The notes beneath the pieces were generated by a model. The model searched no databases and was not told the origin of the DNA. It was given only the letters and a program-made list of their open reading frames with translations. DNA of 56,577 bases from Pseudomonas pudica (GTDB taxonomy: Bacteria > Pseudomonadota > Gammaproteobacteria > Pseudomonadales > Pseudomonadaceae), in the NCBI RefSeq assembly GCF_015680405.1, contig NZ_JADLJS010000037.1, positions 1 through 56,577 of the forward strand, in the 5' to 3' direction. This document shows positions 6,907 through 15,605 of this stretch, one piece after another. Positions within the stretch are counted from its first letter, which is position 1, and each line of letters begins with the position of its first letter. The position numbers and the translations under genes were made by a program.

Positions 6907-9900
6907 GCATGGCGCGCAGGGCCGCCGGCTTGACCGGCTTGGCCAGGTAGTCCAGGCCAGAGGCATGCACCATGGCGATGGTTTCCTTGCTGCCGTCGGC
7001 ACTGATTACCACGCCCGGCACCGGCTCACCCAGGCGCGCGCGTAGCCAGCCCATCAGCCCTGTACCGGTCTCGCCGTCGTCCAGGTGGTAGTCCACCAGT
7101 GCAAGGTGCGGGCGCATGCCCTTGGTCAGCAGGGCTTCGCATTCGGCACGGTTGCGCGCGGTCCACACCTGGCAACCCCAGCGGCTGAGCAGGCTGTTCA
7201 TGCCGATCAGGATGCTGTCTTCGTTGTCCACGCAGAGCACCTGCAGCCCGGCAAGTGGCTGGCCGACCTGTTCCACCGGGGCGGTGGGCGCCGTGGCGGC
7301 CTGCCGGGCAATCGGTACGCTGACGCGGAACACCGTGCCCTTGCCCGGCCATGAGCGCACCTCCAGCTTGTGTCCCAGCACACGGCACAGGCCGTCGGCG
7401 ATCGCCAGGCCCAGGCCCAGCCCCTTCTCGGCGCGGGTCTGGTGGCTGTCCAGGCGCTTGAACTCCTGGAAGATCACCTGCAGCTTGTCGTCGGCGATGC
7501 CCGGGCCACGGTCCCACACCTCAAGCCACAACTGTTCACCCTGGCGCCGTGCGCCCAGCAGGATCGGGCTCTTGCCATAGCGCAGGGCGTTGGTCAGGAA
7601 GTTCTGCAGCACCCGGCGCAGCAGTTTCATGTCGCTGTCCACCCGCAGGCGACTGCCGCGCAGGCGGAACTCAAGGCCCTTCTCGGCGGCCAGCACCTTG
7701 AATTCGGCGCCCAGGGTGTCGAACAGTTCGTTGAGGGCAAAGGGCTTGGTATCCGGGGTGATCTTGCCGTTTTCCAGGCGCGAGATATCCAGCAGGTCGC
7801 TGATCAGCTCTTCAGCCGAGCGCAGCGAGCTGTCCATGTGCTGCACCAGTTGCCGGGCCTCTTCATTCATGCCCTCGGCTTGCTGCGACAAGGCAGCGGA
7901 GAACAGCCGGGCGGCGTTCAGCGGCTGCATCAGGTCATGGCTTACCGCAGCCAGGAAACGGGTCTTGGACTGGCTCACCGCTTCGGCACGGCTCTTGGCT
8001 TCGGACAACGCCTGGTTTAGCTGCGACAGCTCTTGAGTGCGTTCCGCCACCCGTTGTTCCAAGCTTTCGTTGGCATCGCGCAGGGCCTGCTCGGCCTCGC
8101 GGAACGGGGTGATGTCGGTGAAGCTCATGACGAAACCGCCGCCCGGCATCGGGTTGCCGATCAGTTCGATCACCCGGCCATTGGGGAACAAGCGCTCGGA
8201 AGAGTGCGCACGGCCCTGGCGCATCCAGTGCAGGCGCCGCGCCACATGCACCTGCGCCTCGCCCGGGCCGCACAGGCCACGCTCGGCGTTGTAGCGGATG
8301 ATGTCGGCGATCGGCCGGCCCACGCTGATCAGCCCGTCGGGGTAGTTGAACAGTTCCAGGTAACGGCGGTTCCAGGCCACCAGGTGCAGGTTCTGGTCGA
8401 CCACGCTGATGCCCTGGTTGATGTTCTCGATGGCCCCTTGCAGCAGGGCGCGGTTGAACTGCAGCACCTCGCTGGCTTCGTCGGCAATACGCACCACGTC
8501 TTCCAGCTGCATGTCGCGGCCTTCGATGGCGGCCTTGACCACGGCGCGGGTCGACGAGGTGCCGAGCACGCCGGCCAGCAGGCGTTCGGTGTGTTCGATC
8601 CAGTCGCCATCGGCGTTCTGGTTGGGGTTGAAGCCCTTGCCCTGGCGGTAGGCGAAGCGGATGAAGCTCTGCCGGGCGCGTTCTTCGCCGACAAAGCGCG
8701 AGGCCAGGGTCAGCAGGTCGTCGATCTGCACCGCCAGCAGCGGCTTGCTGCTGGGCCTGGCGCTGGTCTGCTGGCCGATGAAGCGGCCTGCCTGCCAATG
8801 CTCGGACACCCGCGTGCGCGACAGCACCGAAACCCAGGCGAACAGGGTGAAGTTGCCCGCCAGCGACAGCACCACGCCCTGGGTAAGCGGGCTGATCGGC
8901 AGGTTCAGCGGGTTGCCGTGCAGCCACGCCAACCCTGGGAACAGCTGCAGCGACCAGCCCACGCTGTGCGCGGCAATCGGCAGCACCAAGGTGTAGAACC
9001 ACAGGAAAATACCTGCGGCCAGGCCGGCGAACACACCGCGGCGGTTGGCCTGTTTCCAGTACAGTGCACCGAGCATGGCCGGGGTCAGCTGGGTCACGGC
9101 GGCAAAGGCGATCTGGCCGATGGTCGCCAGGCTGGCGGTGGAGCCCAGCAGACGATAGCTGACATACGCCAGCAGCAGGATCACCACGATGGTCACCCGG
9201 CGTACCGAGAGCATCCAGTGGCGGAACGCCTCGAACGGCCGCTCGGCGTTGGTACGGCGCAGCAGCCAGGGCAGCAGCATGTCGTTGGAGACCATGGTCG
9301 ACAGCGCCACGGCCTCGACGATGACCATGCCGGTGGCCGCCGAGGCTCCACCGATGAATGCCAGCAGGGCCAGGCTCGGGTGTGCCTCGGCCAGCGGCAG
9401 GCTGATGACGAACGAATCGGAGATTACCGTGCCCGGCAGCAGCATCTGCCCGGCCAGCGCGATCGGCACCACGAACAGCGCGGCGAGCGCCAGGTACATC
9501 GGGAATACCCAGCGTGCCAGGCGCATGTCCTGGGGTTCGATGTTTTCCACCACGGTGACGTGGAATTGCCGTGGCAGGCAGATGATCGCCATCATCGCCA
9601 CGGCGGTCTGCACCACCATCGACGGCCAGTTGATGGTTTCCTGCCAATAGTCCTGCAGGTGGATCGACTGGCGGGCCTGGCTGAACAGGTCGTCGAAGCC
9701 GTCATACAGGTTGAAGACGATGAAGATGCCTACGGCGAGGAAGGCCAGCAGCTTGATCAGCGATTCGAAGGCAATCGCCAGGACCATGCCACGGTGGTGT
9801 TCGGTCACGTCCAGGCTACGGGTACCGAAGACGATGGCGAACAGTGCCAGTACCAGCGACACCACCAGCGCGGTGTCCTGCACGCGGGTGCCGGTAGCGT

Positions 9901-10354
9901 CGGCATTGGCGCCGATCAGCAGGTTAACGCCCAGCACGATCCCCTTGAGCTGCAAAGCGATGTACGGCAGCACACCGATCAGGCAGATCAGCGCCACGAC
10001 CACTGCCAGGGACTGTGACTTGCCGTAGCGCGCGGCGATGAAGTCGGCGATCGAGGTGATGTTCTGCTGCTTGCTGATCAGCACCATCTTCTGCAGCACC
10101 CAGGGCGCGAAGATCAGCAGCAGCACCGGGCCAAGGTAGATCGGCAGGAATGCCCAGAGCTGTTCGGCGGCCTGGCCGACCGCGCCGAAGAAGGTCCAGC
10201 TGGTGCAGTACACGGCCAGCGACAGGCTGTACACCCAGGCACGCAGCTTCGGCGGCAACGGCGTGCTGCGGCGGTCGCCGTAGAAGGCGATGGCGAACAT
10301 GATGGCCATATAGGCCAGGGCGACCACGGCGATCAGCCCGCTGGACAACGACAT
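6878..10354 (-). CDS. mxtR: Symporter-linked hybrid sensor kinase (MxtR/CrbS type)
   Basis: A 1158-residue protein with a sodium:solute-symporter module of about 13 membrane helices (1-480), a PAS_7 sensor (around 630-760; GISVVDQNLHLVAWN, ending in SFTDITPF), a coiled linker, a HisKA domain with phosphoacceptor His806 (AAVSHDLMQPLNAAR), HATPase_c (NFLTNALRYG, GLGLGLAIADGL) and a C-terminal receiver with Asp1088 and Lys1139. This order and length match P. aeruginosa MxtR and Vibrio CrbS, which with the LuxR-type regulator ErdR/CrbR control acetate use; the partner is not encoded nearby. The start at MSLSSGL has GGAGT upstream. CbrA shares the symporter-kinase part but lacks the receiver domain, so I prefer MxtR. 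Confidence 0.85.
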   Translation of the reverse strand: MSLSSGLIAVVALAYMAIMFAIAFYGDRRSTPLPPKLRAWVYSLSLAVYCTSWTFFGAVGQAAEQLWAFLPIYLGPVLLLIFAPWVLQKMVLISKQQNITSIADFIAARYGKSQSLAVVVALICLIGVLPYIALQLKGIVLGVNLLIGANADATGTRVQDTALVVSLVLALFAIVFGTRSLDVTEHHRGMVLAIAFESLIKLLAFLAVGIFIVFNLYDGFDDLFSQARQSIHLQDYWQETINWPSMVVQTAVAMMAIICLPRQFHVTVVENIEPQDMRLARWVFPMYLALAALFVVPIALAGQMLLPGTVISDSFVISLPLAEAHPSLALLAFIGGASAATGMVIVEAVALSTMVSNDMLLPWLLRRTNAERPFEAFRHWMLSVRRVTIVVILLLAYVSYRLLGSTASLATIGQIAFAAVTQLTPAMLGALYWKQANRRGVFAGLAAGIFLWFYTLVLPIAAHSVGWSLQLFPGLAWLHGNPLNLPISPLTQGVVLSLAGNFTLFAWVSVLSRTRVSEHWQAGRFIGQQTSARPSSKPLLAVQIDDLLTLASRFVGEERARQSFIRFAYRQGKGFNPNQNADGDWIEHTERLLAGVLGTSSTRAVVKAAIEGRDMQLEDVVRIADEASEVLQFNRALLQGAIENINQGISVVDQNLHLVAWNRRYLELFNYPDGLISVGRPIADIIRYNAERGLCGPGEAQVHVARRLHWMRQGRAHSSERLFPNGRVIELIGNPMPGGGFVMSFTDITPFREAEQALRDANESLEQRVAERTQELSQLNQALSEAKSRAEAVSQSKTRFLAAVSHDLMQPLNAARLFSAALSQQAEGMNEEARQLVQHMDSSLRSAEELISDLLDISRLENGKITPDTKPFALNELFDTLGAEFKVLAAEKGLEFRLRGSRLRVDSDMKLLRRVLQNFLTNALRYGKSPILLGARRQGEQLWLEVWDRGPGIADDKLQVIFQEFKRLDSHQTRAEKGLGLGLAIADGLCRVLGHKLEVRSWPGKGTVFRVSVPIARQAATAPTAPVEQVGQPLAGLQVLCVDNEDSILIGMNSLLSRWGCQVWTARNRAECEALLTKGMRPHLALVDYHLDDGETGTGLMGWLRARLGEPVPGVVISADGSKETIAMVHASGLDYLAKPVKPAALRAMLNRHLSLVQ

Positions 10355-10470
10355 GAATACTCCGAAGCAAAAAGATAACGCGGTCCCGATCAATCAGTCT
10401 GGCACGCAGGTGCCGCTTCGTCAGCGCAGACGATGGTCGCAGTGGCAGGTGGTCGCAGGGTTCTCTTTAA

Positions 10471-10572
10471 CCTGTGCCGGCCCTTTCGCGGGTGAACCCG
10501 CTCCCACAGTTACTGCACAGGCTTCGAAAGGGGCGCTGTTCCTGTGGGAGCGGGTTCACCCGCGAGGAGACC
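10471..10572. repeat. REP pair (inverted)
   Basis: Two convergent copies of the P. putida-type REP palindrome (GCGGGTGAACCCGCTCCCAC and its complement) with a short spacer, placed between two genes on the same strand. Confidence 0.9.
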
Positions 10573-10585
10573 AGCAGAGCAGACA

Positions 10586-11764
10586 TCATCCTTTGCGGGT
10601 ACCCAGCCAATAAAACACCCCCGCCAGTATCACCGACAACACCAGCAGGTAGAAGATCGCCCCTGGCCACAGATGCACCAGGGCAAACCCCACCATCACC
10701 GGCCCCAGCGCCGCGCCGAGGTTGGACAGGTTCTGCGCACCGTAATACACCCCACGCAAGTGCTCCGGCGCGATCAGGTCGATGAACATGTACTCGGCCG
10801 GGATCACGATGATCTCGCCCAGGGTGAACACCAGCATCGCCAGGCACCACGCCAGCGCCGAACCGGCCAGGGCAAAGCCCAGCAGCCCGGCGATGAACAG
10901 GCCCATGCCGGCCAGCAACCAGGGGATCAGGCGCTGGCGGCTGATGCGGCGACCGATCAGGTACTGCAGGGCAATCACCGTCACTGCGTTGGTGGTCACC
11001 AGGTAACCGATCAGGCGCGCCGCCTCGGCCGGGCTGCTGGTCACCACCAGGTACTGCGACAGGTAGGCGGTGAACTGGCCGAATACCACCGCGCTCAGCA
11101 CCCCGCCCAGGGTGAAGCATACCAGCCGCCGGTCACGGGCCAGCCCCAGCGCCACCTGGCCAAAGCCGGCCCCGGGCTTGTCCGGCGCATTGGCTTGCAG
11201 GCTGCGGTCACCCAGGCGCCAGTAGGCCAGGCACATAGCCAGGCCGAGCAGGGCGGAGGCGATGAACGGCATATGGTCGTTCAGCTCCAGCATGGCCACG
11301 CCCAGCAGCGGGCCGGCGGCGTAGCCGACGTTGCTGAGGGTGTACTTGATGGCGAACACCTCGGCCCGTTCCTCCACCGGCAGCAACGCGCAGAAGCCCG
11401 CCTTGGCGGCGATGTCGACCACTGCCAGGGCCAGGTTGATCAGTACCAGGCAGAGAAAGAACAGCAGCGCCGAATTGCTGACGACCGCGCCGATGAAGGC
11501 CGCGGCAAACAGCAGGGTGCTGGCGCTGACCAGTGTGTGGTTGCGCAAGGTATCCACCAGGTGGCCGCCATACAGGCTCAGCAGCGAGGCGATGATCAGC
11601 GCACCACCGATCAGCAGGCCGATCTGGCTGATTGGCAGCTGGAAGTTGTCGGCCAGGTACACCACCAGGTAGGGCAGGGTAAGGGCGCGAGCGACGGTAA
11701 GGGTGAAGGTGGTGGTGAGCAGCAGGCGTACGGTGTGCGGGTAGCGTTTTATGGCGGCGAGCAT
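10586..11764 (-). CDS. Major facilitator superfamily transporter
   Basis: A 392-residue, 12-helix MFS protein. The loop between helices 2 and 3 reads GGHLVDTLRNHTLV, a form of the G-x3-D-x-x-G/R-R MFS signature, and the fold repeats after residue 200. The overall layout resembles drug-exporter-like single-gene MFS proteins of about 390-400 residues, but no substrate can be assigned. I start it at MLAAIKR, preceded by AAGGA; upstream in-frame sequence belongs to a REP element and is not coding. It is divergent from the LplT-PlsC fusion gene. Confidence 0.85.
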   Translation of the reverse strand: MLAAIKRYPHTVRLLLTTTFTLTVARALTLPYLVVYLADNFQLPISQIGLLIGGALIIASLLSLYGGHLVDTLRNHTLVSASTLLFAAAFIGAVVSNSALLFFLCLVLINLALAVVDIAAKAGFCALLPVEERAEVFAIKYTLSNVGYAAGPLLGVAMLELNDHMPFIASALLGLAMCLAYWRLGDRSLQANAPDKPGAGFGQVALGLARDRRLVCFTLGGVLSAVVFGQFTAYLSQYLVVTSSPAEAARLIGYLVTTNAVTVIALQYLIGRRISRQRLIPWLLAGMGLFIAGLLGFALAGSALAWCLAMLVFTLGEIIVIPAEYMFIDLIAPEHLRGVYYGAQNLSNLGAALGPVMVGFALVHLWPGAIFYLLVLSVILAGVFYWLGTRKG

Positions 11765-11828
11765 GACCACATCCTTGTTGTTCTGTTTTGCCGGGCGCCA
11801 GCATATGCCAACAGAGGCTTGCTGCGCA

Positions 11829-11914
11829 GGCCTTTCGCGGGCACGCCCGCTCCCACAGGTGCGGCGATGTGATATCCGTGTGGGAGCGGGCGTGCCCGCG
11901 AAAGAGCCGGTACA
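11829..11914. repeat. REP pair (inverted)
   Basis: Paired palindromes of the GCGGGCACGCCCGCTCCCAC subtype in the divergent intergenic gap between the MFS gene and the flippase-acyltransferase gene. Confidence 0.9.
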
Positions 11915-12022
11915 GTCCTGCAAACTCCTTGAGCGCTTGCCAGCCAGCGCATTTCCCATGCAGATTTGTGGCTTGTCGCGCCCGGCGCGCCTCCAATTGA
12001 AAAGCCCTCAGGACCAAGGACG

Positions 12023-13900
12023 ATGAGTCACTCCTCGCAATTCACCTTGCTCGGCAAGCGGCGTTTCCTGCCGTTTTTCATCACCCAGTCGCTGGGTGCC
12101 TTCAACGACAACCTGTTCAAGCAGTCGCTGATCCTGGCGATCCTGTTCAAGCTCAGCCTGGGCGAGGGTGACCGTTCGATCTGGGTCAACCTGTGCGCCC
12201 TGCTGTTCATCCTGCCGTTCTTCCTGTTCTCTGCGCTGGGCGGGCAGTTTGGCGAGAAGTTCGCCAAGGATGCGCTGATCCGGGCCATCAAGCTGGCCGA
12301 GATCGCGATCATGGCAGTAGGCGCGCTCGGCTTCATCACCAACCACCTGGCGCTGATGCTGGTGGCGCTGTTCGGCATGGGGACCCACTCGGCGCTGTTC
12401 GGCCCGGTGAAGTACTCGATCCTGCCGCAGGCACTGCGCGAGGAAGAACTGGTCGGCGGCAACGGGCTGGTGGAAACCGGTACCTTCCTGGCCATCCTTG
12501 CCGGCACCATCGGTGCCGGGGTGATGATGTCGGCCGACAGCTATGCCACCGTGGTGGCCGGTGGCGTGGTCGGCACCGCCGTGCTCGGCTACCTGGCCAG
12601 CCGCTGGATCCCGCGGGCCGCTGCCGCTTCGCCGCAAATGTCGCTGGACTGGAACATCTTCAGGCAGTCGTGGGCGATCCTGCGCATGGGCCTTGGGCAG
12701 CCGCCGGCGGTGTCGCGCTCGATCGTCGGCAACTCGTGGTTCTGGTTCGTCGGTGCCATCTACCTCACGCAGATCCCTGCCTATGCCAAGGACTGGCTGC
12801 ACGGTGATGGCACCGTGGTGACCCTGGTGCTGACCCTGTTCTCTGTGGGGATCGCCCTGGGTTCGCTGCTGTGCGAGCGCCTGAGCGGGCGCAAGGTGGA
12901 AATCGGCCTGGTGCCGTTCGGCTCGTTCGGGCTGAGCCTGTTCGGCCTGCTTTGGTGGTGGCACTCCGGCGATGTGCCGGCTGCGGCGGCACCGCATGAC
13001 TGGCTGGCGCTGTTGGGCATGGGCCAGGCCTGGTGGATCCTTCTGTCGATCGTCGGCCTTGGAGTGTTCGGCGGCTTCTACATCGTTCCGCTGTACGCAC
13101 TCATCCAGGCCCGCACCGCCGAAGACCAGCGCGCTCGGGTGATCGCTGCCAACAACATCCTCAACGCCCTGTTCATGGTGGTGTCGGCAGTGCTCACCAT
13201 CATCCTGCTGGGCCTGGCCGAGCTGACCATCCCGCAACTGTTCCTGGTGGTGTCGCTGCTCAACATCGCGGTCAACGCCTATATCTTCAGGATCGTGCCC
13301 GAGTTCACCATGCGCTTCCTGATCTGGCTGCTCAGCCATTCGATGTACCGGGTTCAGCACCGCGACCTCGAACGCATCCCCGACGAAGGCGCGGCGCTGC
13401 TGGTGTGCAACCACGTGTCGTTTGTCGATGCGCTGCTGCTGGGTGGGGCGATCCGCCGGCCGATCCGCTTCGTCATGTACTACAAGATCTACAACCTGCC
13501 GGTACTCAACTTTGTGTTCCGCACCGCAGGCGCCATCCCGATTGCCGGGCGCAACGAAGACCTGGCCATCTACGAATGTGCTTTCGCGCGTATTGCCGAG
13601 TACCTGGCCGATGGCGAGCTGGTATGCATCTTCCCTGAAGGCAAGCTGACCGGGGATGGCGAGATCGATGTGTTCAAGGGCGGCGTCAACCGCATCCTCG
13701 AAGAAACCCCGGTGCCGGTCATTCCGTTGGCCTTGCAGGGTTTGTGGGGCAGCTTCTTCAGTCGTGACCCGGCCAAGGGCTTTTTCAAGCGCCTGTGGTC
13801 GCGGGTGACCATCGTGGCAGGCGCCGCCATCCCGATGGAGGCGGCGCAGCCAGAAGCCTTGCGTGAGCAGGTCAGCCGCCTGCGCGGCAACCTGCGCTAA
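12023..13900 (+). CDS. Fused lysophospholipid transporter (LplT-like) and PlsC-type acyltransferase
   Basis: A 625-residue inner-membrane protein. Residues 1-440 are an MFS transporter whose start (RRFLPFFITQSLGAFNDNLF) and GTHSALFGPVKYSILPQAL segment match LplT, which flips lysophospholipids inward. Residues 440-625 are a PlsC acyltransferase with the H-x4-D motif (NHVSFVDA) and the FPEG motif (FPEGKLTGDG). In E. coli, LplT works with Aas, whose acyltransferase is joined to an acyl-ACP synthetase; here flippase and acyltransferase are one chain and the synthetase domain is absent. The likely role is capture and re-acylation of lysophospholipids. AAGGA precedes the start. Confidence 0.88.
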   Translation: MSHSSQFTLLGKRRFLPFFITQSLGAFNDNLFKQSLILAILFKLSLGEGDRSIWVNLCALLFILPFFLFSALGGQFGEKFAKDALIRAIKLAEIAIMAVGALGFITNHLALMLVALFGMGTHSALFGPVKYSILPQALREEELVGGNGLVETGTFLAILAGTIGAGVMMSADSYATVVAGGVVGTAVLGYLASRWIPRAAAASPQMSLDWNIFRQSWAILRMGLGQPPAVSRSIVGNSWFWFVGAIYLTQIPAYAKDWLHGDGTVVTLVLTLFSVGIALGSLLCERLSGRKVEIGLVPFGSFGLSLFGLLWWWHSGDVPAAAAPHDWLALLGMGQAWWILLSIVGLGVFGGFYIVPLYALIQARTAEDQRARVIAANNILNALFMVVSAVLTIILLGLAELTIPQLFLVVSLLNIAVNAYIFRIVPEFTMRFLIWLLSHSMYRVQHRDLERIPDEGAALLVCNHVSFVDALLLGGAIRRPIRFVMYYKIYNLPVLNFVFRTAGAIPIAGRNEDLAIYECAFARIAEYLADGELVCIFPEGKLTGDGEIDVFKGGVNRILEETPVPVIPLALQGLWGSFFSRDPAKGFFKRLWSRVTIVAGAAIPMEAAQPEALREQVSRLRGNLR

Positions 13901-13908
13901 GGGGGGGG

Positions 13909-14226
13909 TTAGCTGGCGCTGACTTTCAGGCCGACCAGGCCGGTAACGATCAGCGCCACGCTGACCAGGCGTACCAGGGCCATGGACTCGCCGAACAGGA
14001 TGATGCCGGCGATCACCGTGCCGACAGCGCCAACACCGGTCCAGATGGCATAGGCGGTACCCAGCGGCAGCTCTTTCATGGCCAGGCCCAGCAGGCCCAG
14101 GCTGATGGCCATGGCGGCGACGGTGAGGACGGTGGGCAGTGGCTTGCTGAAGCCATCGGTGTATTTCAGGCCGACGGCCCAGCCGACCTCGAACAGGCCG
14201 GCGAAGAACAGGATGACCCAGGACAT
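13909..14226 (-). CDS. sugE: Guanidinium exporter SugE/Gdx (SMR family)
   Basis: A 105-residue four-helix small multidrug resistance protein that works as a dual-topology dimer. The essential Glu13 sits in LFEVGWAVGLKY, and Trp and Lys downstream of it fit the SugE/Gdx subgroup rather than EmrE. Gdx proteins export guanidinium in exchange for protons. The functional call is strengthened by a guanidine-II riboswitch directly upstream. GGAG lies eight bases before the ATG. It ends just after the convergent flippase-acyltransferase gene. Confidence 0.93.
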   Translation of the reverse strand: MSWVILFFAGLFEVGWAVGLKYTDGFSKPLPTVLTVAAMAISLGLLGLAMKELPLGTAYAIWTGVGAVGTVIAGIILFGESMALVRLVSVALIVTGLVGLKVSAS

Positions 14227-14252
14227 TGTGTATCTCCATCGTTGTGAATGAT

Positions 14253-14301
14253 GGGGCCGTCCCCGGAATGGTCACGCGGTGCGTCGTGAGGTCGTCCTCA
14301 C
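14253..14301 (-). ncRNA. Guanidine-II (mini-ykkC) riboswitch
   Basis: On the minus strand, two small hairpins have tetraloops that define this class: P1 GTGAGG-ACGA-CCTCAC (14286-14301) and P2 GGGG-ACGG-CCCC (14253-14264), joined by a linker of about 20 bases. Both loops fit ACGR. P2 lies about 26 bases before the sugE start and close to its ribosome-binding site, as expected for translational control. In known members guanidinium joins the two loops and frees the Shine-Dalgarno, turning on export. Confidence 0.92.
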
Positions 14302-14340
14302 AGTGGATACATGGTGCACACCTGCAGCCCTAGGGGCAAG

Positions 14341-14450
14341 CCTGTGCCGGTCCTTTCGCGGGCACGCCCGCTCCCACAGGTACTGCACAGGTCTGAAGAT
14401 TGTGGAGATCTCTGTGGGAGCGGGCGTGCCCGCGAAAGTGCCAGTGCAGG
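14341..14450. repeat. REP pair (inverted)
   Basis: Two inverted palindromes of the GCGGGCACGCCCGCTCCCAC subtype between the symporter gene and the riboswitch. Confidence 0.9.
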
Positions 14451-14455
14451 CAACA

Positions 14456-15421
14456 TCAATGCCTGGCCGGCTCCCCACCTTCAGCTTCTGCCACAGGTTC
14501 CCCCATGCGCCGGAACCAGGTCGACAGCAGCGCCCCGGAAATATTGTGCCAAACGCTGAACAACGCACTCGGCACCGCCGCCAGCGGCGAAAAATGCGCC
14601 GCCGCCAGTGCCGCGCCCAGCCCGGAATTCTGCATACCCACCTCCAGCGCCAGCGATTTGCGCTGTGCCAATGGCAGTTTGCACAGCTTGCCGGTCAGGT
14701 ACCCCAGCAAGTAGCCGAAGCTGTTGTGCAATATCACCACCGCCATTATCAGCAGCCCCGACTCGGCGATTTTCGCCTGGCTGGCCGCCACCACCGCGCA
14801 CACGATCATCACGATACTCACCACCGACACCAGCGGCAGCACCTGCACCGCCGCCTGCACCCGCGCGCCAAGCAGCCGCTGGGCCAGTACGCCGAGCACG
14901 ATCGGCAGCATCACCAGTTGCAGGATCGACCAGAACATGTCCATGAAGGACACCGGCAGCCAGGCCGAGGCCAGGAACCAGATCAGCGCAGGGGTCAGCA
15001 GCGGCGCGAGCAGGGTGGTCACCGCGGCAATTGCCACCGCCAGCGCCAGGTCGCCGCGGGACAGCCAGACCATCACGTTCGACGCTGTCCCGCTCGGGCA
15101 GCAGCCAACCAGAATCACGCCCACGGCAATTTCCGGCGGCAGGTGGAACAGCTGGCACAACAGCCAGGCCATGCCCGGCATGATCACGAAGTGCGCGACC
15201 ACCCCCAGCATCACTCGCCAGGGCTGGCGGGCGAGGGCGGCGAAGTCATCGAGCTTGAGGGTGAGGCCCATGCCGAACATCACCAGGCCCAGCAGCGGCA
15301 CGATGGCCACCTTCAAGGCGATGAACCATTGCGGTTGCAGGAAGGCCAGTACGGCGAACACCAGCACCCACAGGGCGAAGGTATTGCCGACGAAGCGGCT
15401 GAGGGCGGCGAGGGCACGCAT
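14456..15421 (-). CDS. Bile acid:sodium symporter (BASS) family protein
   Basis: A 321-residue inner-membrane protein with nine to ten hydrophobic helices. MLGLVMFGMGLTLKLDDF, GCCPSGTASNVMVWL and LEVGMQNSGLGAALAAAHF are the BASS-family signature segments; the GCCPSGTASN and E-x-G-x-Q-N-S-G motifs correspond to the two discontinuous helices that bind sodium. Bacterial members import diverse organic anions such as pantoate or 2-keto acids, so the substrate is left open. Single gene between REP pairs. Confidence 0.88.
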   Translation of the reverse strand: MRALAALSRFVGNTFALWVLVFAVLAFLQPQWFIALKVAIVPLLGLVMFGMGLTLKLDDFAALARQPWRVMLGVVAHFVIMPGMAWLLCQLFHLPPEIAVGVILVGCCPSGTASNVMVWLSRGDLALAVAIAAVTTLLAPLLTPALIWFLASAWLPVSFMDMFWSILQLVMLPIVLGVLAQRLLGARVQAAVQVLPLVSVVSIVMIVCAVVAASQAKIAESGLLIMAVVILHNSFGYLLGYLTGKLCKLPLAQRKSLALEVGMQNSGLGAALAAAHFSPLAAVPSALFSVWHNISGALLSTWFRRMGEPVAEAEGGEPARH

Positions 15422-15460
15422 GGGGCAAGTCCTTTTCTGTTTATAGCGTTATTGATTTCA

Positions 15461-15559
15461 CTGGCCCTTTCGCGGGTGAACCCGCTCCCACAGGAACCGC
15501 ACAGGCTTCGAATCTTGTGCAGTACCTGTGGGAGCGGGTTCACCCGCGAAAGGGCCGGC
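15461..15559. repeat. REP pair (inverted)
   Basis: Inverted pair of the GCGGGTGAACCCGCTCCCAC subtype between rdgC and the BASS symporter gene. Confidence 0.9.
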
Positions 15560-15605
15560 ACTGCCAAAAATCACTTCAAGGCCAGCACCGGCATTTCAAA
15601 ACCAG

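Noticed and set aside
8033..10018. Long plus-strand frame antisense to mxtR
   Set aside because: High-GC third positions leave the opposite strand open. The translation is rich in His/Gln/Arg with no domain, while the minus strand encodes a clear multidomain kinase.
10471..10572. Repeated short palindromes with spacers, considered as a CRISPR-like array
   Set aside because: They are dispersed inverted REP pairs, one per intergenic region, not direct repeats with regular spacers, and no cas genes are present.
12008..14275. 755-codon minus-strand frame opposite the flippase-acyltransferase and sugE genes
   Set aside because: It spans two real genes in opposite orientations and has shadow composition.
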